Source: Tropicimonas sp. IMCC34043 (GTDB taxonomy: Bacteria > Pseudomonadota > Alphaproteobacteria > Rhodobacterales > Rhodobacteraceae). Taken from it: a stretch of 64,000 nucleotides of DNA. The notes below the pieces were generated by a model. It saw only the letters and a list, made by a program, of their open reading frames with translations. It was not told where the DNA came from and did not search any database. The stretch spans positions 1,178,001 to 1,242,000 of the forward strand of contig NZ_QMEK01000001.1 in the NCBI RefSeq assembly GCF_003390845.1, given 5' to 3'. Both the position numbers and the translations under genes were made by a program. Below are positions 9,137-17,332 of the stretch, one piece after another; within the stretch, counting starts at the first letter, position 1; each line of letters starts with the position of its first letter.

Positions 9137-9290
9137 GGCGTAATGGAGTAACCGAAACGCCGGCCGCGACAAGACCCGTTACGCTGCCCCTGTCACGGCG
9201 CAACGACACTCGGGGCGGGTTTGGCAGATCGACCGCGCGGGTGTATCCTTGCACCGCACGGGATCGCGCCCGCGGCGAGGGGAACGCGGT

Positions 9291-10097
9291 ATGGTCGAAT
9301 CGGAACGGCACGACGCCTGGCAGACCGGGGGCAGCTATGACGCCTACATGGGGCGCTGGAGCCGGGCGGTGGCGCAGAGGTTCGTCGATTGGCTCGGCGC
9401 CGCGCCACAGGCGGACTGGCTCGACGTCGGTTGCGGCACCGGCGCACTTTCGGCTGCGATCCTGGACCGCTGCAATCCGCGCAGCCTGCTCGGCATTGAC
9501 CTGTCCGAGGGCTTTCTTGCGGCGGCACGGGCAAATGCCGACGATCCGCGGGCCGAGTTCCGGGTCGGCGACGGCGCGCAGATGGACCTGCCCGCCGCCA
9601 GCCGGGACGTCGTCGTCTCGGGCCTCGTGCTCAACTTCCTGCCCGAACGCGACAGGGTGCTCGCCGAACAGCGGCGGGTCGCCCGACCGGGCGGGCTGGT
9701 CGGCTTCTATGTCTGGGACTATCCGGGCAATGGGCTCGGCTTTCTCGATGCCTTCTGGCAGGCCGCCGCCGCGCTCGATCCGGGCGCTGCGGAATTCGAC
9801 GAGGCGCGGCGGTTTCCCTTCTGCACGCCCGAGGGCCTGACGGCGCTCGCCGCCCGCGCCGGGCTGCCCGAAGTCGAGATAGCGGCGCTCGAAGTGCCGA
9901 CCGTCTTCGCCGATTTCGACGATTTCTGGCGCCCGTTCACCCTCGGCACCGGGCCGGCGCCGGGCTATTGCGCCAGCCTGGCGGCAGACCAGCGTCAGCG
10001 GCTGGAAGACCGGCTGCGCGACCGCCTTCCCCGGGCGCCGGGCGGGTCTATCGCCATGACGGCGCGCGCCTGGGCGGTCCGCTCGCGCCTGCCCTGA
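9291..10097 (+). CDS. Class I SAM-dependent methyltransferase
   Basis: A stand-alone methyltransferase of 268 residues with the SAM-binding motif I WLDVGCGTGALS at about residues 43-54, the acidic motif II LLGIDLSEG, and motif III-like DGAQMDLPAASRDVVVSGLVLNFL. The fold resembles UbiE/BioC-type small-molecule methyltransferases, but the substrate cannot be inferred. GAGGGGAAC lies just before ATG 9291; a longer upstream reading has no better signal. It is a single gene, divergent from the aminotransferase and convergent with acuI, so context gives no pathway. Confidence 0.8.
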   Translation: MVESERHDAWQTGGSYDAYMGRWSRAVAQRFVDWLGAAPQADWLDVGCGTGALSAAILDRCNPRSLLGIDLSEGFLAAARANADDPRAEFRVGDGAQMDLPAASRDVVVSGLVLNFLPERDRVLAEQRRVARPGGLVGFYVWDYPGNGLGFLDAFWQAAAALDPGAAEFDEARRFPFCTPEGLTALAARAGLPEVEIAALEVPTVFADFDDFWRPFTLGTGPAPGYCASLAADQRQRLEDRLRDRLPRAPGGSIAMTARAWAVRSRLP

Positions 10098-10122
10098 ACG
10101 GAAAGGGCGGCCCCGAGCCCGC

Positions 10123-11109
10123 TCAGGCGTTGACGTCGACGACGACCCGGCCGCGCACCTTGCCCTTCAGGATCTCGGCGCCCAGCCGGGGCAGATCCTG
10201 CAATGTCGCGGGCACGATCATGCCCTCCAGCCGGTCCTTTGGCAGATCGCGCGCGATGCGGGCCCAGGCGCGCTGCCGCTTTTCGAACGGCTGCGTGACG
10301 CTGTTGATCCCCAGCAGGTTGACCCCCCGCAGGATGAAGGGCGTGATCTTGGCCGGCAGTTCCGCCCCGCCGGCCAGCCCGACGGCTGCGACGGAACTGT
10401 TCTGCTTCATCTGCCCGAGGACACGCGCCAGCATCGCCCCGCCGACGGCGTCGATGCAGCCGGCCCAGGTCTCGCGCTCCAGCGGCTTTGGCGTCGTCTC
10501 GGCCAGTTCGTCGCGGGTGATCAGCTTGCCGGCGCCCAGATTGCCCAGATAGCTCGCCTGCTCCGGCCGGCCGGTGACGGCGGCAACCTCGTAATCAAGG
10601 TTCGACAGGATCGCGGTTGCGACCGATCCCACGCCCCCCGTGGCACCCGTGACCAGAACCTCGCCCTGATCCGGGGTCAGCCCGTGATCCTCAAGCGCCA
10701 TGATCGCCAGCATCGCGGTCAGCCCCGCCGTGCCCACCGCCATCGCCTCGCGCGTCGTCAGCCCCTCGGGCAGCGGCACCAGCCAGTCGGCATCGACCCG
10801 CGCCTTCTGGGCATAGCCGCCCCAATGGATCTCGCCCACCCGCCAGCCGGTCAGCACCACGGCATCGCCGGGCTGATAACGGCTGTCTTCGCTGGCCTCG
10901 ACGATGCCGGCGAAATCGACGCCCGGAACATGGGGATAGCTTTTGACCAGCCCGGCCCCCGGCCCGATACAAAGGCCATCCTTGTAGTTCAGGGTGGAAT
11001 ACTCGATCCGCACCGTCACGGCAGCGACCGGAAGCCGGCCCTCGTCGATGTCCTCGACCGCAGCCCGGGTCGTTCCATCCGCGGATTTCTCCACCACAAG
11101 TGCGCGCAT
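10123..11109 (-). CDS. acuI: Acrylyl-CoA reductase / YhdH-type quinone oxidoreductase (MDR family)
   Basis: Zinc-free medium-chain dehydrogenase/reductase of 328 residues, expected to use NADPH to reduce acrylyl-CoA to propionyl-CoA. In Rhodobacterales this step detoxifies acrylate and serves 3-hydroxypropionate and DMSP breakdown. Visible features are the N-terminal GroES-like domain with STLNYKDGLCIGPGAG and PHVPGVDFAGIV, and the Rossmann segment VTGATGGVGSVA followed by AAVTGRPEQ. The C terminus has INSVTQPFEKRQRAW, typical of YhdH/AcuI rather than of generic quinone reductases. The catalytic zinc ligands of alcohol dehydrogenases are absent. ATG 11109 follows GGGGGGCG. No dddL/dmdA-type gene is in the window, so the physiological source of acrylyl-CoA here is unknown. 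Confidence 0.85.
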   Translation of the reverse strand: MRALVVEKSADGTTRAAVEDIDEGRLPVAAVTVRIEYSTLNYKDGLCIGPGAGLVKSYPHVPGVDFAGIVEASEDSRYQPGDAVVLTGWRVGEIHWGGYAQKARVDADWLVPLPEGLTTREAMAVGTAGLTAMLAIMALEDHGLTPDQGEVLVTGATGGVGSVATAILSNLDYEVAAVTGRPEQASYLGNLGAGKLITRDELAETTPKPLERETWAGCIDAVGGAMLARVLGQMKQNSSVAAVGLAGGAELPAKITPFILRGVNLLGINSVTQPFEKRQRAWARIARDLPKDRLEGMIVPATLQDLPRLGAEILKGKVRGRVVVDVNA

Positions 11110-11154
11110 CACGCCCCCCGTCTCGATTGTTGCGGCGCGCCCCGGCGCCAAGTC

Positions 11155-11661
11155 TCAGATCCGCTCGGGCATAAAGACAAGATCCGTCAGCCCGGTCACG
11201 GCGCCCGCCGCCGACATCATCGCATGAATCTGACCGCGATGGTGGGTCTGGTGATTGAACATGTGCACCACGCAAAGCCCGATCGGCGAGGTCACCTCTA
11301 CCTCTTTCGACGCCGAGCGCCACGCCAGAGTGCCGCGCAACTGCGCCGGCCGCAACTGGCGCGCCCACAGCAGGATCCGCGCATCGGCCCGCATCCGGTC
11401 GCATTTCCACGCCGCAAGCGTCGGATAGCATTGCGCACTGTCCGCAAGGCTCCCCTCGGGTTGCTTCCAGTCGGCCAGTCGCGACATCCACAACCGGTCG
11501 ACCCACAGCAGATGGTTCAGCGTCCCGAGGATCGAGCGGAAGAACGCACCGCAATCGCGGGTCAGTTCCGCGGGATCGAGCGTCTCGGCCAGGCCGATCA
11601 TCGTCTCGTTCTGCCACGCGTTATAGCGCGCCATCACTTGCACATATTCAACCGAAATCAA
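11155..11661 (-). CDS. DinB family putative metal-dependent protein (TTG start)
   Basis: A four-helix-bundle DinB/YfiT-like protein of 168 residues. The three expected metal-ligand histidines are visible: one in LNHLLWVDRLW (about residue 52) and two in the C-terminal MFNHQTHHRGQ segment. Family members include thiol transferases and nickel- or zinc-binding stress proteins; the reaction here is unknown. The natural N terminus, (M)ISVEYVQVMARYNAWQN, begins at a TTG codon preceded by AAAGGTG at good spacing, so I place the start at TTG 11661 rather than at an upstream ATG. It is transcribed in the same direction as acuI, 45 bases away. Confidence 0.8.
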   Translation of the reverse strand: MISVEYVQVMARYNAWQNETMIGLAETLDPAELTRDCGAFFRSILGTLNHLLWVDRLWMSRLADWKQPEGSLADSAQCYPTLAAWKCDRMRADARILLWARQLRPAQLRGTLAWRSASKEVEVTSPIGLCVVHMFNHQTHHRGQIHAMMSAAGAVTGLTDLVFMPERI

Positions 11662-11771
11662 CGGGTCGCACCTTTCGGGACCTGCAACGGGATCATGCCG
11701 CATCAAGGCCGCGGCAACGCCCCGCTGTCAATCCGAAGATGGCGCGGCACGCCATCCTCGGCCTGCCGGTC

Positions 11772-12749
11772 TCAGCTGCTGCCGATCAGGATGCCCGCGG
11801 CCAGCACCAGCCCACCGCCGACCACGACCTGCAGGGCCGCACGCCAGAACGGGGTGTCCATGTATTTCTCCTGAATCCAGGCGATGGTCCAAAGCTCGAT
11901 GAAGACCACGATGAAGGCGATGATGGTGGCGGTCCAGAAATGCGGGATCAGATAGGGCAGCGCGTGGCCGAGCCCCCCGACCATGGTCATCACCCCCGAG
12001 GCGACGCCGCGCTTGAGCGGGCTTCCGCGCCCCGAAAGCTGTCCGTCGTCCGAGGCCGCCTCGGTGAAGCCCATCGAGATCCCGGCCCCGACCGCGGCGG
12101 CAAGCCCGACCCGGAAGGTATAATGGGTGTCGCCGGTGGCAAAGGCAGTGGCGAAGATCGGCGCAAGCGTCGAGACAGAGCCGTCCATCAGCCCCGCAAG
12201 CCCCGGCTGCACCCAGGTCAGAAGGAACCTGCGCCTTGCGTGGTGATCCTCGGCCTCGACCGCGGCTTCGGTCAGGTTGGCGTCGCTCAGTTCCTCGGCC
12301 CGGGCCTCGTGCCCGCCCTCGGCGGCGGCAAGATCGCCCAGCAACAGCCGGGTGTCGGCATCGGTCACCTTGGCGGCGGCGTTCTCGTAGAAGGTGCGCG
12401 CGTCGTATTCCATGTCCGAAACGATCTGGCGAATCTTCTCGATCGGCAGTTGCTCCATCAGCCAGACCGGCTTGCGGGCGTAGTATCCGGCGACATGCTC
12501 GCGGCGCAGCAAGGGGATCGTCTCGCCAAAGCGCAGCCGGAACAACACGATCAGTCGCTGGCGATGCTCGTCCTCTTCGCTTGCCATGCCGTCGAAAACC
12601 GCCGCGGTCGCCGGGAATTCGTCGCGCAGGCGGGCTGCAAACCCGCGATAGATCTGGGCGTCGTCCTCCTCGGAGGAGATTGCGAGTGCGAGGATTTCGG
12701 CTTCGGTCAGGTCCTGAAACCGTTTCCGGCCAGAGAGAAGTGAGCGCAT
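11772..12749 (-). CDS. mbfA: Membrane-bound ferritin MbfA (erythrin-VIT1 iron exporter)
   Basis: Exports Fe2+ and protects against iron and peroxide stress. The 325-residue product joins a cytoplasmic ferritin-like diiron domain (about residues 8-165) to a VIT1/CCC1 membrane domain (about 175-325, five hydrophobic segments ending AAGILIGSS). Diiron ligands are visible as E27/E28, an ExxH at E59-H62, E114, E122 and a second ExxH at E144-H147. Start ATG 12749 follows GGATGCC. MbfA in Bradyrhizobium and Agrobacterium is repressed by the iron regulator Irr under low iron, and a near-perfect Irr-type dyad lies 17-35 bases upstream here. The gene diverges from the tmRNA gene. Confidence 0.93.
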   Translation of the reverse strand: MRSLLSGRKRFQDLTEAEILALAISSEEDDAQIYRGFAARLRDEFPATAAVFDGMASEEDEHRQRLIVLFRLRFGETIPLLRREHVAGYYARKPVWLMEQLPIEKIRQIVSDMEYDARTFYENAAAKVTDADTRLLLGDLAAAEGGHEARAEELSDANLTEAAVEAEDHHARRRFLLTWVQPGLAGLMDGSVSTLAPIFATAFATGDTHYTFRVGLAAAVGAGISMGFTEAASDDGQLSGRGSPLKRGVASGVMTMVGGLGHALPYLIPHFWTATIIAFIVVFIELWTIAWIQEKYMDTPFWRAALQVVVGGGLVLAAGILIGSS

Positions 12750-12765
12750 GTGCTGGCATCCGTAG

Positions 12766-12784
12766 GGTTGGAACCATTCTAACC
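12766..12784 (-). promoter_or_regulatory. Irr-type iron control element upstream of mbfA
   Basis: GGTTGGAA-CCA-TTCTAACC is an 8+3+8 inverted repeat with one mismatch, matching the TTAGAAnnnTTCTAA form predicted for Irr operators in Rhodobacterales. It overlaps a -10-like TAGAAT on the mbfA strand and ends 17 bases before the ATG, so bound Irr would block initiation. The binding itself is inferred. Confidence 0.7.
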
Positions 12785-12822
12785 TATTAGGATGCCGCGC
12801 CGCCGCAAGCCCCTGAACCACC

Positions 12823-12851
12823 TTGTATCGGCGGCATTTTGGCCTTATCTT
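12823..12851 (+). promoter_or_regulatory. Probable promoter of ssrA
   Basis: TTGTAT and TATCTT are separated by 17 bases. The predicted start at about 12857 coincides with a GTTCC-TTCG-GGAAC hairpin that would form the 5' end of the pre-tmRNA. The hexamers are moderate matches to the sigma-70 consensus. Confidence 0.5.
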
Positions 12852-12854
12852 CGT

Positions 12855-13175
12855 AACGTTCCTTCGGGAACTATGGCGATAAACGCGCTCGTAATACACG
12901 GCTCGGACCCGGGGGCGGTACCCGGCGGCTCCACCATATCATGCCCATTGGCGGGCAAAATGGGGCCGAAATAGGATCGACGGACGTCTAAAGGGGTTTG
13001 CTTTTGCTCGGTGAGGTACCACCGTTATCGGTCCAAGCATGATAGTTGCCAATAACAACCGTGCTCCGGTGGCAGTTGCTGCGTAAGCAGTAATCAAACC
13101 GAAAACTAAGTCCTGACGCCTAGCAGCGTTTGGCGGGGTTCGCAGGTACCTGGCAACAGAAACCTGCACTTTTCC
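12855..13175 (+). ncRNA. ssrA: Permuted two-piece tmRNA (alphaproteobacterial type)
   Basis: Rescues stalled ribosomes and tags the nascent chain for ClpXP. The gene is circularly permuted. The acceptor piece comes first and ends CGGCTCC-ACCA at 12926-12936, with a 5-bp T-arm (CCGGG/CCCGG) at 12909-12925. A linker of about 25 bases follows, then the coding piece begins GGGGCCG at 12962. The two ends form a seven-pair acceptor stem with one G-U pair. GGATCGACGG next to it is the conserved D-loop region. The tag frame at 13048-13086 reads ANNNRAPVAVAA then TAA. AAACGC (12881) could pair with GCGTTT (13126) to hold the two pieces together. Outer ends are approximate. A GCAGGT/ACCTGC hairpin at 13142-13167 followed by ACTTTT may be the 3' end or terminator. 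Confidence 0.9.
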
Positions 13176-13314
13176 CCTCTCCCTGCTCCGGCCCCTATGC
13201 ACCTTTGGCGAGAAGGTTGAATTTTCAACGTTTCGCGATCCGAAACAGCGAATGTCGTTCAATCTTTGTTCATAGCATTTCGCTAGCTTTTCCGCGAATG
13301 CGAGGACAGCGGAC

Positions 13315-13740
13315 ATGACCAATCTCGAGTTGCTCAAATCTTTCTACGACCGGGTCTGGATCGGCGGCGCCATCGAGGAAGCCGGCGATTATTTCGATAC
13401 CTCGGCCGCGGCCAGCGGGCTAATGCCCGACCTGGCGATCGGACCGCAGGAATTCTATGAATTCGTCGCCCCCATGCTCGAGATGCTCGAGGTGCAGAGC
13501 GTGACCTTCGAACATGCGGTCGAACAGGGCGACTGGATCTCGGTCATGGCAAGTTTCGAGGCCATGGTCCGCGCCACCGGCCAGACCATCACCGGCAGCG
13601 GTATGCTGATGGCGCGGATCGAAGGCAACAAGATCGCCGAGGCTTTCAACTGCATAGATTTTCTCGGTTTCTTCGAACGTCTCGGGCTTGTGCCACCGGA
13701 TGCGCTGGCGCTGTGCCTGACCGGACAGCGGCTGCAATAG
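13315..13740 (+). CDS. SnoaL/NTF2-like family protein
   Basis: A single-domain protein of 141 residues with the cone-shaped NTF2/SnoaL pattern: MTNLELLKSFYDRVW at the start, an internal GDWISVMASFEA strand, TGQTITGSGMLMARIEGNKIAEAFN, then a final aromatic helix. In families of this fold the pocket may bind polyketides, steroids or small metabolites or may be purely structural, so no function can be assigned. ATG 13315 lies behind GAGGAC. It stands alone between the tmRNA gene and chrA in the same direction. Confidence 0.65.
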   Translation: MTNLELLKSFYDRVWIGGAIEEAGDYFDTSAAASGLMPDLAIGPQEFYEFVAPMLEMLEVQSVTFEHAVEQGDWISVMASFEAMVRATGQTITGSGMLMARIEGNKIAEAFNCIDFLGFFERLGLVPPDALALCLTGQRLQ

Positions 13741-13872
13741 CCGTTCCTGCCGGTCCGCGGGCATCGCGCCTGCGCCATTCTCGCAACTTGCCTCGGCGCC
13801 GGTTTCCGCCTTCGCTTCGTCCCGGGTTCCAGACCTGTGCGCAATATGCGCAGGTCCCGGCAGGAGGCGGAC

Positions 13873-15123
13873 ATGCGCGTGACGTATCCCGAGATGGTCG
13901 CGGTTTTCGGGCGCATCGGCCTGCTGTCCTTCGGCGGACCGGCGGCGCAGATCGGCCTGATGCACCGCGAACTGGTGGACCGGCGCCCCTGGCTCGATGA
14001 ACGTCAGTTCCTGTCGGCGCTGTCGTTCTGCATGTTCCTTCCGGGGCCCGAGGCGATGCAGCTTGCCACCTTCGCCGGCTGGCGGCTTCGCGGCATTCCG
14101 GGCGGGTTGGTTGCGGGCGGGCTGTTCGTTCTGCCGGGCGCACTGGTGATCCTCGCCCTTACCGCGATCTACATACATTTCGGCTCGCAACAAATCGTGC
14201 AGTCCATGTTTCTCGGCGTGAAGGCGGCGGTTGTGGTGATCGTCCTTCAGGCCCTGATTGCGGTCGCGAAACGGGCGCTGGCAGGGCCCGCCGACCGGGT
14301 GCTGGCGCTTCTCGCCTTTCTCGGCATCTTCGCGCTTGGCCTGCCGTTTCCGGTGATCGTCCTCGCCGCCGCGCTCTGGGGTGCTGTCGCGACCTCCGCC
14401 GCGCCGGCAGCCGCCCGGCCCGCACCGCCCCCTGCGCGGCACAGCCTGACGATCCTCGCCGCCGGGCTGGCGCTCTGGGCGGCGCCCGTTGCACTTGCCG
14501 CCGCGCTCGGGGCCGAACGCCTGACCGCCATCGGGCTGTTCTTTTCCCGTCTCGCGGTCGTCACCTTCGGTGGCGCCTATGCGGTGCTGGCCTACATGAC
14601 CCAGCAGGTCGTGCAGACCGAAGGCTGGCTGACAACCGCGCAGATGATGGACGGGCTCGGCCTTGCCGAAACGACGCCGGGGCCGCTGATCCTGGTCACG
14701 CAATTTGTCGGCACGCTTGCCGCGTACCAGCAGGGCGGCTGGGGCGCGGGGCTGCTCGGCGCGGCAATGACGCTGTGGGTCACCTTCGTGCCCTGCTTTG
14801 TCTGGATCTTCGTCGGCGCGCCCTATGTCGACTGGATCACCCACCAGCCGCGGCTCGCGGGCGCCTTGCACGGCATCATGGCCGCCGTCGTCGGCGTGAT
14901 CGCCAATCTGTCGCTGTGGTTCGCATTGCACGTGGTCTTTGCCGAAGTCGGCCTGCACGGCGCGGGCCCGCTCCGCCTGCCCTGGCCGCAGCTTTCCAGC
15001 ATCGATCCCCTTGCACTGGCGCTCGCAGCACTCGCCGCCCTGCTGCTGATCGGCCGCGGCTGGCCGCTCGGGGCCGTTCTGGCCGTTTCGGCGGTGGCAG
15101 GCGGGCTTGCCGGCGGGCTGTGA
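13873..15123 (+). CDS. chrA: Chromate transporter ChrA (long, two-domain form)
   Basis: Inner-membrane exporter of the CHR family, expected to expel chromate driven by the proton-motive force. The 416-residue product shows the internal duplication of long-chain ChrA. The N-terminal half has RIGLLSFGGPAAQIGLM (about residues 13-29), FCMFLPGPEAMQLA and RGIPGGLVAGGLFVLPG. The C-terminal half repeats FGGAYAVLAYM and GLAETTPGPLILVTQFVG. Roughly ten to twelve hydrophobic segments are evident. ATG 13873 sits behind AGGAGGCGG. No chrB regulator or chromate reductase is adjacent, so substrate specificity beyond the family (chromate versus sulfate) is inference. Confidence 0.9.
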   Translation: MRVTYPEMVAVFGRIGLLSFGGPAAQIGLMHRELVDRRPWLDERQFLSALSFCMFLPGPEAMQLATFAGWRLRGIPGGLVAGGLFVLPGALVILALTAIYIHFGSQQIVQSMFLGVKAAVVVIVLQALIAVAKRALAGPADRVLALLAFLGIFALGLPFPVIVLAAALWGAVATSAAPAAARPAPPPARHSLTILAAGLALWAAPVALAAALGAERLTAIGLFFSRLAVVTFGGAYAVLAYMTQQVVQTEGWLTTAQMMDGLGLAETTPGPLILVTQFVGTLAAYQQGGWGAGLLGAAMTLWVTFVPCFVWIFVGAPYVDWITHQPRLAGALHGIMAAVVGVIANLSLWFALHVVFAEVGLHGAGPLRLPWPQLSSIDPLALALAALAALLLIGRGWPLGAVLAVSAVAGGLAGGL

Positions 15124-15230
15124 CGGCCGTGGTTGACGCAGGGTCGCGAAAGCCGCTGGAGGGGGGCTGTCATTCCCTTTCGACTCCCCCTATGCTGCCT
15201 TCGAGAAGCAATGAAAGGACCGCCGGGCAC

Positions 15231-15707
15231 ATGTCGCGAAGCATCGACTATGGCAGGTTAATGCATCGAGCCATGCGCAGCCTCATCCAGGAGGTGCTGG
15301 ACCAGGTCGCGCTGCATGGTCTGCCGGGAGACCACCATTTCTTCATCACATTCGACACCAACCATCCCGATGTCGGGATCGCGGACTGGCTGCGCGACCG
15401 CTATCCCGAAGAGATGACGGTGGTGATCCAGCACTGGTTCGAGAATCTCGAGGTTCGCGACAGCGGCTTCTCGATCACGCTGAATTTCGGCGACGCGCCC
15501 GAACCGCTCTATATCCCCTATGACGCGATCTCGACCTTCGTCGATCCGTCGGTCGAGTTCGGGCTGAGGTTCGAAACCAGCCAGCTCGACGACGACGAGG
15601 ACGCCGAGGACGGCGTCGAGGAGGATGAGGCGCCCCTCGCAGAGGACGTCGCCGAGGAAAGCCACCAGGACGCCGAGATCGTCCGCCTCGATACCTTCCG
15701 GAAATAA
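15231..15707 (+). CDS. sspB: SspB-family ClpXP adaptor (alphaproteobacterial type)
   Basis: Adaptor that binds ssrA-tagged proteins and tethers them to ClpX for degradation. The 158-residue product has the SspB fold: MHRAMRSLIQEVLDQVALHG, HHFFITFDTNHP, the groove region VVIQHWFENLEV, FSITLNFGD and YIPYDAISTFVDPS at about residues 10-113. A flexible acidic stretch follows (DDDEDAEDGVEEDE). The C terminus EIVRLDTFRK matches the ClpX-docking tail. The gene lies 2.1 kb from the tmRNA gene on the same strand. ATG 15231 has only a distant AAAGGAC, so translation may be modest. Confidence 0.9.
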   Translation: MSRSIDYGRLMHRAMRSLIQEVLDQVALHGLPGDHHFFITFDTNHPDVGIADWLRDRYPEEMTVVIQHWFENLEVRDSGFSITLNFGDAPEPLYIPYDAISTFVDPSVEFGLRFETSQLDDDEDAEDGVEEDEAPLAEDVAEESHQDAEIVRLDTFRK

Positions 15708-15764
15708 CCGCGCCCGGCGCGGCCGCTGCGCCGATTGGTCCGCCCCCAGGTCTGCCGGGGTGTG

Positions 15765-15793
15765 TTGCCGGCCGCCGTCAGGCCCGGTAAATC
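15765..15793 (+). promoter_or_regulatory. Possible fumC promoter
   Basis: TTGCCG, 17 bases, TAAATC, ending about 30 bases before the fumC ATG. The -35 is a fair match to consensus and the -10 weak; offered as a candidate only. Confidence 0.35.
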
Positions 15794-15823
15794 CGCCCAA
15801 ACGAACCCCGGAGGAACAACGTG

Positions 15824-17221
15824 ATGTCCCAGACTCGCACCGAAACCGACAGCTTCGGCCCCCTCGAAGTACCTGCCGACAAATATTGGGGTGCGCAGAC
15901 CCAGCGCTCGATCATCAACTTCCCGATCGGCTGGGAAAAGCAGCCGATCCCGATCGTCCGCGCGCTTGGGGTGATCAAGAAGGCCTGCGCCCAGGCCAAC
16001 ACCGCCTCCGGCAAGATGCCCGCCGAAATCGGCGAGGCGATCCAGACCGCCGCGCAGGAGGTCATCGACGGAACCTTCGACGACAACTTCCCGCTGGTGG
16101 TCTGGCAGACCGGCTCCGGCACCCAGTCGAACATGAACGCCAACGAGGTCATCGCCAACCGCGCGATCGAATTGCTCGGCGGCGTGATCGGCTCGAAAAA
16201 GCCCGTGCACCCCAACGACCACGTCAACATGGGGCAAAGCTCGAACGACACCTTCCCGACCGCCATGCACATTGCGACCGCCATGCAGGCGCGCGACGTG
16301 CTGCTGCCGGGGCTGCACAAGCTGCATGATGCGCTGCAGGCGAAGGTCGTCGAATTCGACGGCATCATCAAGATCGGCCGCACCCACACCCAGGACGCCA
16401 CGCCGCTAACGCTCAGCCAGGAATTCTCGGGCTATGTCCACCAGGTGGCGAAGTCGATCCAGCGGGTCGAAACCGCGCTCGGCGACATCTATGAACTCGC
16501 GCAGGGCGGCACCGCCGTCGGCACCGGGCTGAACACGGTCGAGGGCTGGGGCGAGGAGGTCGCCGCCAACATGGCCGCGATCACCGGCCTGCCCTTCGTC
16601 TCCGCCCCGAACAAGTTCGAGGCGCTGGCCGCCCACGATGCCATGGTCCAGATGTCGGGCACGCTCAAGACCTGCGCCGCCAGCCTGTTCAAGATCGCCA
16701 GCGACATCCGCCTGCTGGGGTCGGGCCCGCGCTGTGGCCTTGGCGAACTGCTGCTGCCGGAAAACGAACCCGGCTCCTCGATCATGCCCGGCAAGGTCAA
16801 CCCGACCCAGTGCGAGGCGATGACCCAGGTCTGCTGCCACGTGATGGGCAACGACATGGCCGTCGGCATGGCGGGCTCGCAGGGGCATTTCGAGCTGAAC
16901 GTCTACAAGCCGATGATCGCCTACAACGTGCTGCAGTCGATGCAGCTTCTGGGCGATGTCTGCTCGGCCTTCACCGACAACCTCGTGGTCGGGCTGCAGG
17001 CCGACCGCGAGCGGATCGAAAAGCTGATGCACGAATCGCTGATGCTGGTCACCGCCCTTGCCCCCACCATCGGCTATGACAACGCGACCAAGGTCGCCAA
17101 GACCGCGCACAAACACCGCACGACCCTGAAGCACGAGGCGATCGCCCTCGGCTTCGTCGACGAGGCGACCTTCGACGCGGTGGTCCGCCCCGAGAACATG
17201 GTCGGCCCCAAGGCCAAATAG
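15824..17221 (+). CDS. fumC: Class II fumarate hydratase
   Basis: Iron-independent, heat-stable fumarase of the TCA cycle converting fumarate to L-malate. The 465-residue product matches family length. It shows [16 protein letters not shown] (about residues 95-110), [24 protein letters not shown] and the superfamily signature [11 protein letters not shown] at about 317-327, which includes the catalytic serine loop. ATG 15824 follows GGAGGA with eight-base spacing; the GTG one codon earlier is less well placed. It is monocistronic, with a hairpin terminator candidate 27 bases downstream. Aspartase (a close relative) is less likely because the substrate-pocket motifs read as fumarase. Confidence 0.96.
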   Translation: MSQTRTETDSFGPLEVPADKYWGAQTQRSIINFPIGWEKQPIPIVRALGVIKKACAQANTASGKMPAEIGEAIQTAAQEVIDGTFDDNFPLVVWQTGSGTQSNMNANEVIANRAIELLGGVIGSKKPVHPNDHVNMGQSSNDTFPTAMHIATAMQARDVLLPGLHKLHDALQAKVVEFDGIIKIGRTHTQDATPLTLSQEFSGYVHQVAKSIQRVETALGDIYELAQGGTAVGTGLNTVEGWGEEVAANMAAITGLPFVSAPNKFEALAAHDAMVQMSGTLKTCAASLFKIASDIRLLGSGPRCGLGELLLPENEPGSSIMPGKVNPTQCEAMTQVCCHVMGNDMAVGMAGSQGHFELNVYKPMIAYNVLQSMQLLGDVCSAFTDNLVVGLQADRERIEKLMHESLMLVTALAPTIGYDNATKVAKTAHKHRTTLKHEAIALGFVDEATFDAVVRPENMVGPKAK

Positions 17222-17247
17222 GCCCCAGGCGCCGCCTCAGATCCGCG

Positions 17248-17269
17248 CAGGCGCCCTCCGGGGCGCCTG
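17248..17269 (+). terminator. Hairpin downstream of fumC
   Basis: Perfect 8-bp inverted repeat CAGGCGCC / GGCGCCTG with a six-base loop, 27 bases past the fumC stop. It lacks a long U tract, so termination strength is uncertain. It lies in a convergent gap and may serve both strands. Confidence 0.5.
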
Positions 17270-17332
17270 TGTCATTTGCCGTTGGCGAAAAAACATGACC
17301 TTCGGTCGGCTTGCACCGGAACGGTCCGCCGT

